Positions 44,301-51,511 of a DNA stretch of 64,000 nucleotides are shown here, piece after piece. Numbering within the stretch: position 1 is the stretch's first letter; each line of letters begins with the position of its first letter. The position numbers and the translations under genes were made by a program. Location of the stretch: positions 4,216,001-4,280,000 of the forward strand of contig CAWBUD010000002.1 of the NCBI GenBank assembly GCA_963791945.1, in the 5' to 3' direction. The notes below the pieces were generated by a model. That model made no database searches and was not told where the DNA came from. It worked only from the letters and a program-made list of their open reading frames with translations. The DNA is from PALSA-1003 sp963791945. GTDB taxonomy: Bacteria > Pseudomonadota > Gammaproteobacteria > Burkholderiales > Casimicrobiaceae.

Positions 44301-45508
44301 TCGCGTGCCTTCTGCAAAGCGATGGTATCGGCGAGATCGGTCGCGAAGATCTGGATGACCGAGGTGACGGCCTTGTCATCGAGATACTCGAGCAATGCCA
44401 TCGCCAGCGAATACGCCTCCTGCCCTGTCGAGCAGCCGGGAACCCAGATGCGGAGCGGCGCTCCCTGCGATTTTCCCTTCAGGATCTCCGGGAAGACGCT
44501 TTGCTTCAGCGCCTCGAACGTCTCCGGCTCGCGGAAGAAGCTTGTGACGCCGATCAGCAGATCGTGGTAGAGGGCGTCGAGCTCCTCGCGATCCACCGAG
44601 AGGTGCTGCGCGTACTCCGTCAGGTCATGCATGACGTTGAGCACCATGCGGCGCATGATCCGCCGCCGGACGGTGTTGTCGCGATACGCGCTGAAGTCGA
44701 CGCCGAATGTGGCTTGCAGCAGATCCAGAATCCCGCGAAGGCTTCCGTCGTCGACCGTGGGGGGCGCGACATCGGCCGTGGCCCCGGAAGCGACGACATA
44801 CGGGTGCTGGCCGATCCGGGCAAGCTCCCTTGCGATCTCGGCCGGCGACCGGACGAGATCGACGCAGCCGCTGCGCACGGCGGCGAGCGGCATCCCTGCG
44901 TACTTGGCCGATGCTTCGTCCTGGGCGAAGGTGATGCCGCCGGCGGCCTTGATGCTCTCCAGGCCGAGCGTGCCGTCGGAACCGGTGCCTGACAGGACGA
45001 CTCCGATGGCGCCCGACTGGCGGTCTTCCGCGAGCGATTTGAAGAACGCGTCGACGGGGAGGTGATGGATCGCCACTTCGCCGCGCGGCGCCAGTTGCAG
45101 CACGCCGCCGGCGATCGTCATCGTCGAATTGGGCGGGATGATGTAGATGTTGTCCGGCTCGACCTTCATGCCGTGCGCCGCCTCGTGCACGGGTATCGGC
45201 GTTGTCTTGGCGAGGATCCTGTCGAGGTTGCTCTCGTGCCTGGGATCGAGATGCTGCACGACGACGAAGGCCATTCCGGTGTCGCCGGGCAAGGCTTCGA
45301 GGAGCTGGCTTACGGCTTCGAGGCCGCCCGCCGATGCGCCGATGCCGACAACGGCAAACGCATTGGTCCTTTCGCTCGTGGGGCCTGCGTGCGATGTGTT
45401 TTCCGCGCCGCCCGGATCTTCCGGCGCGGACCGCTTCTCGTTCATGACGGAATCTGTTTCCGCAGTCGTCCCGTCGCCTGAGGGAGGATCCGCTGCAAAG
45501 TACAGCAT
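41330..45508 (-). CDS. CheB-CheR-PAS hybrid histidine kinase fusion
   Basis: A 1392-residue fusion. From the N-terminus (numbering from ATG 45508): a CheB methylesterase domain (about 50-230) with Ser in GIGASAGGLEAV, His in VVQHLDPRH and Asp in SGTGSDGTLG; a CheR methyltransferase domain (about 255-525) with WVPGCSTGQEAYSLAM and DLISCRNLLIY; a coiled coil of repeated NEEL units (about 720-800); two PAS domains; HisKA with FLATLGHELRNPLTPIRN; HATPase with GLGLGLTLVRTLVDLHGG; and a receiver with IMIVDDNHDAV, IVLLDIGLPGMSG and HFVKPMA. All expected catalytic residues are visible. ATG at 45445 is an alternative start. The gene faces the kinase operon. Confidence 0.93.
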   Translation of the reverse strand: MLYFAADPPSGDGTTAETDSVMNEKRSAPEDPGGAENTSHAGPTSERTNAFAVVGIGASAGGLEAVSQLLEALPGDTGMAFVVVQHLDPRHESNLDRILAKTTPIPVHEAAHGMKVEPDNIYIIPPNSTMTIAGGVLQLAPRGEVAIHHLPVDAFFKSLAEDRQSGAIGVVLSGTGSDGTLGLESIKAAGGITFAQDEASAKYAGMPLAAVRSGCVDLVRSPAEIARELARIGQHPYVVASGATADVAPPTVDDGSLRGILDLLQATFGVDFSAYRDNTVRRRIMRRMVLNVMHDLTEYAQHLSVDREELDALYHDLLIGVTSFFREPETFEALKQSVFPEILKGKSQGAPLRIWVPGCSTGQEAYSLAMALLEYLDDKAVTSVIQIFATDLADTIALQKAREGLYPENIAGEVSPERLRRFFTKEDGKYRINKTLREMCLFAKQNVAADPPFSRVDLISCRNLLIYLAAPLQKRVIPTFHYALNPEGFLLLGASETIGNASDLFALVDRQHRIYRKREAAVRAYPHFAIIERQRGSPARPHDREAAGAPGDWLREADRMVLSQYSPPGALVNNDFHVLQFRGETGFYLKPAPGEASLNLLKMAREGLFLDLRNAVAEARSRKTEVRRKGVRVHGESETREIDLRVLPVLLPARSEECFLILFEDERAREKASAEAASGAGRRRRVARWIRRLFAGDDPASSESAEASSLRHELGSTRDYLQSLIEDQDAANEELKSANEEILSTNEELQSTNEELETAKEELQSVNEELTTVNEQLQKRNTDLSRLNDDVTNLIASTGLPMVAVGVDLRIRRVTQAAAKLFNIVPSDIGRPIDNLKPTVDIPDLEAVIVQVIDTVKAYQRPVLDRQGRQHLLRIHPYRTADNKIGGAVLVLFDIEEVTAQAARLREKAGLLDLSLDAIIVRDRDSVIKFWNHGAELTYGWKPDEAVGRNSQGLLEGHATVSGAEIDTMLRTQGHWQGEIAHRRRDGTEIVVESRQVVHRASGGEILAILQIDRDVTDRKRMIDELGAADRAKNDFLATLGHELRNPLTPIRNGMEVLRMVGGQAPEMIEVRETIERNVRRMTRLIDDLLDVARITHGHIDLRKETVDIGTVVGEVAGELRSMADSAGDKMAIRLPPKPVVVDADPVRLAQIVENLLHNAIKYTDGGKIDVVLATESSHAVLRIRDSGVGIEKENLARIWEPFVQGDTSLERRRSGLGLGLTLVRTLVDLHGGTISGASEGQGKGSEFVVTLPLAPYQAREAAAPKPKASLTRRRIMIVDDNHDAVASFAALLQLMENDVRTAASGPEALRVAREYRPEIVLLDIGLPGMSGYDVARALRKELDGGTVIVAVSGYGAEQDRRHAAEAGFDAHFVKPMAIDDLQEFLGSREDG

Positions 45509-45666
45509 AACGCCGCGGATCGGGCGCGGCAATCGATCGGGGAACTATGGCCTACAGACCCCTCTCTTTGTCCTACACGAATGAGAGCTTCTCTGATTGC
45601 TGAGCATTTGCCGACTGAGCATTTGCCGACGCTCGTACAGTCTGGCTGTTTCACATGGAGGAGGCC

Positions 45667-45864
45667 GTGTCCAGATTGATGATTGCCTTGCTCGTCGGTG
45701 CAGGTTTGACGCTTGCCGGTTGCGCCAATCAGCCCGAATCGCCGATGGCCAACATGAAACGAGACGCCGAGTATCGGACGGCGATCCGGAAGTGCGACGA
45801 CCTGGGCAGTGCAGAGCGGAGCACGTGCATCGAGGACACCAAGGCTCGTTACGGCAAGTCCTGA
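45667..45864 (+). CDS. Small lipoprotein of unknown function
   Basis: A 65-residue protein: signal VSRLMIALLVGAGLTLAGC with lipobox LAGC, then a polar mature part of about 46 residues with two cysteines (IRKCDDLG, STCIED). GTG at 45667 is chosen because GGAGGAGG lies 6 bp upstream; the frame extends four codons further. Probably anchored in the inner or outer membrane. No family was recognised. A hairpin follows it, where it converges with the hydratase gene. Confidence 0.65.
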   Translation: MSRLMIALLVGAGLTLAGCANQPESPMANMKRDAEYRTAIRKCDDLGSAERSTCIEDTKARYGKS

Positions 45865-45896
45865 AGCGCGGCGGGTACATCCGGGCTCCTCGTCCG

Positions 45897-45924
45897 CCGG
45901 CGCCCTCGTTGGCGGGGGCGCCGG
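45897..45924. terminator. Hairpin between convergent genes
   Basis: An 8-bp perfect GC stem, CCGGCGCC pairing with GGCGCCGG, with a 12-nt loop, 32 bp after the lipoprotein stop and 53 bp from the end of the convergent hydratase gene. No strong T-tract is present on either side. Confidence 0.4.
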
Positions 45925-45976
45925 GGGCATTTCGTAACCCGCCGAATCGCCGGCGAGCCGCGCCCGGGCTCACCCG

Positions 45977-46762
45977 TCAGAGCGCTGCGGTCGTCAACTC
46001 CACCGCGATTTCGCCCAACCCGCCGAAGCCAACGCGCAGCGGCATGCCAACCGGTACCTCCAGCGCGCCCGCGTAGGACCCTGTGGTCACGATCTGTCCG
46101 GCCCTCAGGCCGCCGACCGGGTTCCGCGTGGCGAGATGATTCGCGAGCCAGAATAGCGGCCGCAGCGGATGGCCGTCGGGGTGGCGGCCGTCGCGACGGT
46201 GCAACGGTCCCGCCGGCCGGTCGACGGCGATCGGAAACGCCTCCAACGGATGCGAGAAGGCGTGCTCCAGCACCGGGCCGACGAACAGGCCCTCGTTCGA
46301 CACCTGGTCGGCGAGCAGCTCGGGAAACGTGACCGCGGCGGCGTCCGCGTAGCGGCTGCCGAGGATTTCCAGCACGAGCCGGGTCTCGCTGATCGCCGCG
46401 CGCACTTCGTCCTCGCGGTAGGGACGGGCACCCGGAGAAAGATCGCGTCCGAGCACGAAGGCGATCTCGGGCTCGATGCGCGCGATGCCGGCACGAGCCC
46501 GGGCCCGACACGGTGACGACCGCGCAATCGACGAGGCGAAGATCGCGGCGTAAGAAAGGGGACGCTCCACCGTCGGCAGCGAGCATTTCCATCCGCCCGT
46601 GGTCGATCCCAGCAGCGCCTGCACCCGTTGCTGGATCGAAAGCGCATCTTCGAGTTCCGTCGGGCGGCACGATTCCGGCAGGCGCGAGCCCGCTTGCCCG
46701 GCGCGGCGAGCCGCGAGAAGATGGCGGGCGGCCTGGTCTATCTGGGCGGCGGTGAGCGGCAT
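45977..46762 (-). CDS. 2-keto-4-pentenoate hydratase-like protein (MhpD/DmpE family)
   Basis: A 261-residue member of the FAH-superfamily hydratase branch, which adds water to 2-hydroxypentadienoate or related keto acids. Motifs include GWKCSLPTV-type substrate loop (STTGGWKCSLPTVERPL, about residue 55), ARIEPEIAFVLGRDL with the metal-binding Glu pair, and a central EILGSRYAD. The C-terminus has GQIVTTGSYAGALEVPVG. ATG at 46762 is chosen; the frame continues upstream into basic non-family sequence. It is divergent from another FAH-superfamily gene (46906), which suggests a linked catabolic function. Confidence 0.85.
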   Translation of the reverse strand: MPLTAAQIDQAARHLLAARRAGQAGSRLPESCRPTELEDALSIQQRVQALLGSTTGGWKCSLPTVERPLSYAAIFASSIARSSPCRARARAGIARIEPEIAFVLGRDLSPGARPYREDEVRAAISETRLVLEILGSRYADAAAVTFPELLADQVSNEGLFVGPVLEHAFSHPLEAFPIAVDRPAGPLHRRDGRHPDGHPLRPLFWLANHLATRNPVGGLRAGQIVTTGSYAGALEVPVGMPLRVGFGGLGEIAVELTTAAL

Positions 46763-46905
46763 CCGGAAGCTCCGAGTTTGAAAACGCCGGGAAACTGACG
46801 CCGCCGCGCCCGCAAAAGCGGCAGTCCGGCGGCTTGCGAGCAAGTCACCGGTTTCCGCTTGCAGGAAACGACGCCTCCTATCATACCGCCCGAGAGTAGA
46901 AACCG

Positions 46906-48084
46906 ATGAACGATCGGCTGACCGTTGCCCGCTGCCTGCCCGAAGACCCGGACCGCGCGCTGCTCATCGGCCGCGCGTGGCTGCCGGACGTCGACGGACC
47001 GGCGGTCGTTGCCCTGCGCGCCGACGGCGTATTCGATCTCTCGCGCGTGGCCGCCACCACGAGCGCATTGCTCGAACGCGACGACGCGACCGCGACGGTG
47101 CGAGCGGCGGCCGGTCTGCCGCGGATCGCGTCGCTCGAGGAGACGCTCGCCAACTCGGCTTGGAATCGGCGCGATTCCGCGTTGCCGTGGTTGCTTGCGC
47201 CGTGCGACCTGCAGGCCATCAAGGCGAGCGGGGTCACGTTCGTGTCGAGCATGCTGGAACGCGTCATCGAGGAGCAGGCGCGCGGCGACCCGGCGAAGGC
47301 GGAATCGATACGCAAGGCGATCGTCGGCGTCGTCGGCGAAGACCTCGCGAACGTGCGTCCGGGCTCGCCGGAGGCTGCACGCCTGAAGGAGGTGCTCATC
47401 GCGCAGGGCGCGTGGTCCCAGTATCTCGAGGTCGGCATCGGGCCGGACGCGGAGATCTTCACCAAGTCGCAGCCGATGTCCGCCGTGGGCATCGGCGCCG
47501 AGATCGGGATCCATCCGAAGTCGGAATGGAACAATCCCGAGCCGGAGATCGTGCTGGCGGTCAACAGCCGCGGGGAGACGGTGGGCGCGACGCTCGGCAA
47601 CGACGTCAACCTGCGCGACCTCGAAGGCCGAAGCGCGCTGCTGCTGGGCAAGTCCAAGGACAACAACGCTTCCTGCGCGATCGGCCCCTTCATCCGGCTC
47701 TTCGACGAGACTTTCACGATGGACGACGTGCGCCGCTGCGAGCTCGGCATGCGCGTCGACGGGCCCGACGGCTTCGCACTGGAAGGGGCGAGCTCGATGG
47801 CGATGATCAGCCGCGATCCGCTGGATCTCGTCGGTCAGGCGATCGGCGCCAATCACCAGTACCCCGACGGCCTCATGCTGTTCCTGGGCACGATGTTCGC
47901 CCCCACCCAGGACCGCCTCGGACCAGGCAAGGGCTTCACGCATGTCCTCGGCGATATCGTCACCGTGGCCGCGCCGCGCCTCGGCGCGCTGGTGAACCGC
48001 GTCAACCGCTCGGATCGCATCGCGCCATGGACGTTCGGCGCGCGGGCGCTCGCCGAGAATCTCGCCCGGCGCGGCTTGCTCTGA
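46906..48084 (+). CDS. FAH-family protein resembling 2-keto-3-deoxy-xylonate dehydratase (XylX-like)
   Basis: A 392-residue fumarylacetoacetate hydrolase-family protein. The metal-site core is KSEWNNPEPEIVLAVNSRG (E-x-E) and the block GATLGNDVNLRDLEGRSA follows, then LLLGKSKDNNASCAIGPF. Length and these blocks resemble XylX, which dehydrates 2-keto-3-deoxy-D-xylonate to 2-oxoglutarate semialdehyde. That would be the step after the pentonate dehydratase at 2080-3804, but the genes are 43 kb apart and no semialdehyde dehydrogenase lies beside it. ATG at 46906. Assignment to XylX rather than another FAH enzyme is moderately sure. Confidence 0.75.
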   Translation: MNDRLTVARCLPEDPDRALLIGRAWLPDVDGPAVVALRADGVFDLSRVAATTSALLERDDATATVRAAAGLPRIASLEETLANSAWNRRDSALPWLLAPCDLQAIKASGVTFVSSMLERVIEEQARGDPAKAESIRKAIVGVVGEDLANVRPGSPEAARLKEVLIAQGAWSQYLEVGIGPDAEIFTKSQPMSAVGIGAEIGIHPKSEWNNPEPEIVLAVNSRGETVGATLGNDVNLRDLEGRSALLLGKSKDNNASCAIGPFIRLFDETFTMDDVRRCELGMRVDGPDGFALEGASSMAMISRDPLDLVGQAIGANHQYPDGLMLFLGTMFAPTQDRLGPGKGFTHVLGDIVTVAAPRLGALVNRVNRSDRIAPWTFGARALAENLARRGLL

Positions 48085-48186
48085 GCGCGGTCACCCGCTG
48101 CCGCCGGTCGCGGCAAGCCGCGAGCGCTCGGAATCGCACTCGCTTCCGCGGGCCGCCGTGACCCGTCGCTAAGCTATCGAGCACAG

Positions 48187-48253
48187 GCACACGGGCGGGA
48201 CCCCCCGCACGTTCGATACCCCACTCACGTTCGCGGGGCCCCGCCCGTGTGCC
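48187..48253. terminator. Long perfect-stem hairpin in a convergent intergenic region
   Basis: Two 19-nt arms, 48187-48205 (GGCACACGGGCGGGACCCC) and 48235-48253 (GGGGCCCCGCCCGTGTGCC), pair at 18 of 19 positions around a 29-nt loop. A further inverted pair (about 48206-48226 with 48280-48302, core ACGTTCGA-AC-CCC) overlaps it. It stands between the 3' ends of convergent genes, so it may end transcription both ways, but it is far larger than a usual terminator and has no T-tract. Confidence 0.55.
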
Positions 48254-48328
48254 CGCGCTATCAGGGCGTTCACGAGCATGAGTAAGGGTGTCGAACGTTC
48301 GCGGGCGCCCCGCGAGTGTTTGACGCTG

Positions 48329-50008
48329 TCACGCCGCGAAGCGCGTAAGCAGCTCGCCGCAGAGCGGAGCGGAGTCGACAAGTCCATTCTTGTCGGCGAC
48401 GAGATTCCCGTTGACCCAGACGCCGCGGACCCCTATGGCGTCGGTGGTCAGGCGCGGCGCGCCGCCCGGCAGATCGAACACCCGGCGCTTCGGTCCGCGG
48501 GCGACGGTCGCGGGATCGAAGAGCACGAGGTCCGCAGCGAAGCCTTCGCGGATCGCGCCCCGGCCGGGCATCCCGAACACCTGCGCGGGATGGCTGGTCA
48601 GTCGCCTCACTGCCTCGCCCATCGTCATCGCTTTCAGCTCGCGCGCCCAGTGCCCCATCAGGTGCAGGCCGAAGCCCGCATCGTTGAAGAAGGTGAGATG
48701 CGCGCCGGCGTCGGACAGGCTTACCAGGCTGTGCGGGTGGTTGAGCATGCGGCCGACCGCTTCCTCGTCCGAATTGAGCAGAAGCGCCGTGAAAACCGTG
48801 CGCAGGTCTTCGGAGAGCGCCAGGTCCAGCATGACGTCGAGCGGATCGCGATGCTCGAGCGCGGCGATCGCCGCGATGGTGCGCTGATCGTACGACGCGT
48901 TGGCCGGCGAAGTCTCGACCACCTCGACCTTGTCCCACTCGCCGTTGAAGAGCCGGAAGCTGCTCGGTGACGCGAGCTCCGCGCGCACGGCATCGCGGAA
49001 GTCTGGGCTCGCAAGCATCGCCTCGAGCGCATCGCCGCGTAGTCCCAGCGCAGGCTTCCAGCTCGAGAGGCCTTCGACCGGATACGGCGAAAGCAGCGTG
49101 AAGTCCATCGTCAGAGGACAGCACGAGACCTGGCCGATCAGCTTGCGGCCGCGCGCATTGGCGGCGCTGATTGCGTCCAGATCGTCGAATACGGCTTGCG
49201 GATTGGTGCCGTTGTGCAGCAGCGCGGCGACCATCACCGGGCGGCCGCTCTCGGCCGCGAGCGATTCCAGAAACGGCACGGCGGTCTGACCCCCCTTGGT
49301 CAGCATGAAGACGCCGCGCCCGGCCTCACCCATCGCCCGGACCAGCGCGCTCATCTCGCGCTCGTCGGCGAGCCGCGAGGGCATGGGCAGACCGCCTTCG
49401 CCGTTGTGCGCCGGAGAGGTGCTGCTCGCGAAGCCGACGGCACCCGCTTCCATCGCCTCGCGAACGAGAGATTGCATTGCGGCGATTTCCGTTTCGGTGG
49501 CGGCGCGGCGCGCGGCGTCTTCGCCCATGACGAACGTTCGCACGCCGCTGTGTCCGACATACGCTGCGACGTTGACGGCGCTGCCATTGCGGCGAACCTG
49601 GGCAAGGTACTGTGAAAAGCTCTCGAAGTCCCAGGCGATGCCCTGGCGCAGCACGTCGAGCGACATGCCTTCGACGTGCGTCAGATTGCGCATCGTGATG
49701 TCGCGATGCTCCGGCTTGCACGGCGCGATGGTGAAGCCGCAGTTGCCGATCACGGCGGTGGTTACGCCCAGCGCCGGCGAAGGCCGCACGAAAGGGTCCC
49801 ACGTGATCTGGGCATCGAAGTGCGTATGACTGTCGATGATGCCGGGCATCAGCGCGAGCCCGTCCGCTGCGATCGACTGCCGCGCCGGGCCGGACAGATT
49901 GCGGCCGACGCTCCGGATCCGGCCGTTGTCGACGGCGACGTCAGCCACCGATGGCGGCCCCGCGGTGCCGTCGAAGACGAGAGCGTTCCTGAAGAGAAGG
50001 TCGTACAT
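48329..50008 (-). CDS. N-acyl-D-amino-acid deacylase family amidohydrolase
   Basis: A 559-residue amidohydrolase of the D-aminoacylase (amidohydrolase 3) group. The metal motif is GIIDSHTHFDAQITWDPFV (H-x-H, about residue 58), an important Cys/His segment is VIGNCGFTIAPC, and the C-terminal half has VSLSDAGAHLTFFNDAGF with the catalytic Asp. It ends with the beta-sandwich closure DLVLFDPATVARGPKR. The substrate is an N-acyl-D-amino acid or D-hydantoin-like compound; the exact one is not visible. ATG at 50008 is 42 bp after the hslU stop on the same strand. Confidence 0.88.
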   Translation of the reverse strand: MYDLLFRNALVFDGTAGPPSVADVAVDNGRIRSVGRNLSGPARQSIAADGLALMPGIIDSHTHFDAQITWDPFVRPSPALGVTTAVIGNCGFTIAPCKPEHRDITMRNLTHVEGMSLDVLRQGIAWDFESFSQYLAQVRRNGSAVNVAAYVGHSGVRTFVMGEDAARRAATETEIAAMQSLVREAMEAGAVGFASSTSPAHNGEGGLPMPSRLADEREMSALVRAMGEAGRGVFMLTKGGQTAVPFLESLAAESGRPVMVAALLHNGTNPQAVFDDLDAISAANARGRKLIGQVSCCPLTMDFTLLSPYPVEGLSSWKPALGLRGDALEAMLASPDFRDAVRAELASPSSFRLFNGEWDKVEVVETSPANASYDQRTIAAIAALEHRDPLDVMLDLALSEDLRTVFTALLLNSDEEAVGRMLNHPHSLVSLSDAGAHLTFFNDAGFGLHLMGHWARELKAMTMGEAVRRLTSHPAQVFGMPGRGAIREGFAADLVLFDPATVARGPKRRVFDLPGGAPRLTTDAIGVRGVWVNGNLVADKNGLVDSAPLCGELLTRFAA

Positions 50009-50050
50009 GAAGAGCGTCCGAGCGGAGGTCCCGACGATGCGGCTCCCGCC

Positions 50051-51382
50051 TTACAGGATGAACTGCGACAGATTGTCGTCCTTGGCGATCCCGGCGAGCC
50101 GCTCGTCGACGTACTGCGCGTCGATCGAGATCGTCTGACCGTCCAGCTTGGCCGCGTCGAACGAGATCTCGTCGAGCAAGCGCTCCATGACTGTATAGAG
50201 ACGCCGCGCACCGATGTTCTCCTGCCTCTCGTTGACCGCGAACGCGATCTCCGCGAGGCGGCGGATGCCGTCGGGCCGGAAATCGAGCTCGACCCGCTCG
50301 GTCGCGAGCAGCGCCTGGTACTGGCGCGTGAGGCAAGCGTCGGTCGCGGTCAGGATCTGCTCGAAATCCGCCACAGAAAGCGAAGAGAGCTCGACCCGGA
50401 TCGGAAACCGGCCCTGCAGCTCCGGAATGAGGTCCGAGGGCTTGGCGAAATGGAACGCTCCGCTCGCGATGAACAGGATGTGATCGGTCTTGATCATCCC
50501 GTACTTGGTCGCCACCGTGGTCCCCTCGACCAGAGGAAGAAGGTCGCGCTGCACGCCCTGGCGCGACACGTCCGCACCGGAGGTCTCCTGGCGGCTCGCG
50601 ATCTTGTCGATCTCGTCCAGGAACACGATGCCGTTCTGCTCGACGTTGGCCAGCGCCTTCGCCTTGAGCTCGTCGTCGTTGACGAGCTTCGCGGCCTCTT
50701 CGTCGATCAGCGCCTTCATCGCCTCGCCGACCTTGAGGCGCTTCACCTTGCGCCGTCCGCCGGACATCTGCTGGAACATGCCCTGGATCTGGCTGGTGAG
50801 ATCCTCCATTCCGGGCGGGGCGAGGATCTCCATCTGAGGCGGCAGCACGGAGATTTCGACCTCGACCTCCTTGTCGTCGAGCTTACCTTCGCGCAGCATC
50901 TTGCGGAATTTCTGCCGGGTCGCCGAATCGATCGGCTTCATGTCCTCGAAGTTGACCTCGCGCACAGGCGGCAGCAGCGCATCGAGCACGCGCTCCTCGG
51001 CCCCTTCGGCTGCACGGTCGCGTACCTTGCGCGTTTCGTGCTCTCGCGTCTGCTTGATCGCGGTCTCCGCGAGATCGCGGATGATGGTGTCGACGTCGCG
51101 GCCGACGTAGCCCACTTCGGTGAACTTGGTCGCCTCGACCTTGATGAACGGCGCGTCGGCGAGCCGCGCCAGCCGGCGCGCGATTTCCGTCTTGCCGACC
51201 CCGGTCGGACCGATCATCAGGATGTTCTTGGGCGTGATTTCCTGCCGCAGCGGCTCGCCCACCTGCTGTCGCCGCCAGCGGTTGCGCAAGGCGATCGCCA
51301 CCGCGCGCTTGGCCGCGTCCTGGCCGACGATGTGCTTGTTCAGCTCGTGCACGATCTCGGATGGCGTCATGATGAACGACAT
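50051..51382 (-). CDS. hslU: ATP-dependent protease ATPase subunit HslU
   Basis: AAA+ unfoldase of 443 residues that feeds HslV. It opens with MTPSEIVHELNKHIVGQDAA, Walker A is MIGPTGVGKTEIARRLARL, Walker B is GIVFLDEIDKI, the pore motif is GYVGRD, and the C-terminus ends SQFIL, the tail that inserts into HslV. Usually hslV lies directly upstream and overlaps or abuts hslU. Here the upstream 130 bp lead into an unrelated secreted esterase gene, and hslV is at 62240 on the other strand. Start ATG at 51382; ATG at 51370 is possible. Confidence 0.97.
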   Translation of the reverse strand: MSFIMTPSEIVHELNKHIVGQDAAKRAVAIALRNRWRRQQVGEPLRQEITPKNILMIGPTGVGKTEIARRLARLADAPFIKVEATKFTEVGYVGRDVDTIIRDLAETAIKQTREHETRKVRDRAAEGAEERVLDALLPPVREVNFEDMKPIDSATRQKFRKMLREGKLDDKEVEVEISVLPPQMEILAPPGMEDLTSQIQGMFQQMSGGRRKVKRLKVGEAMKALIDEEAAKLVNDDELKAKALANVEQNGIVFLDEIDKIASRQETSGADVSRQGVQRDLLPLVEGTTVATKYGMIKTDHILFIASGAFHFAKPSDLIPELQGRFPIRVELSSLSVADFEQILTATDACLTRQYQALLATERVELDFRPDGIRRLAEIAFAVNERQENIGARRLYTVMERLLDEISFDAAKLDGQTISIDAQYVDERLAGIAKDDNLSQFIL

Positions 51383-51511
51383 GGCGGAGGGGCTGATTCG
51401 CGGACGAGAAAACGGCCGCCCCGTCGGGAGCGGCCATTGTATTTTACCCGTTCGCTGCGGCGCCGATGGATTCGGCGTCGCAGCGTCATGGTCGGGCGAT
51501 TCGCGGGTCGG

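Noticed and set aside
51383..51445. Hairpin with T-rich flank just upstream of hslU
   Set aside because: The T-tract faces the wrong strand for any gene here and the stem is imperfect, so it was not listed as a terminator.
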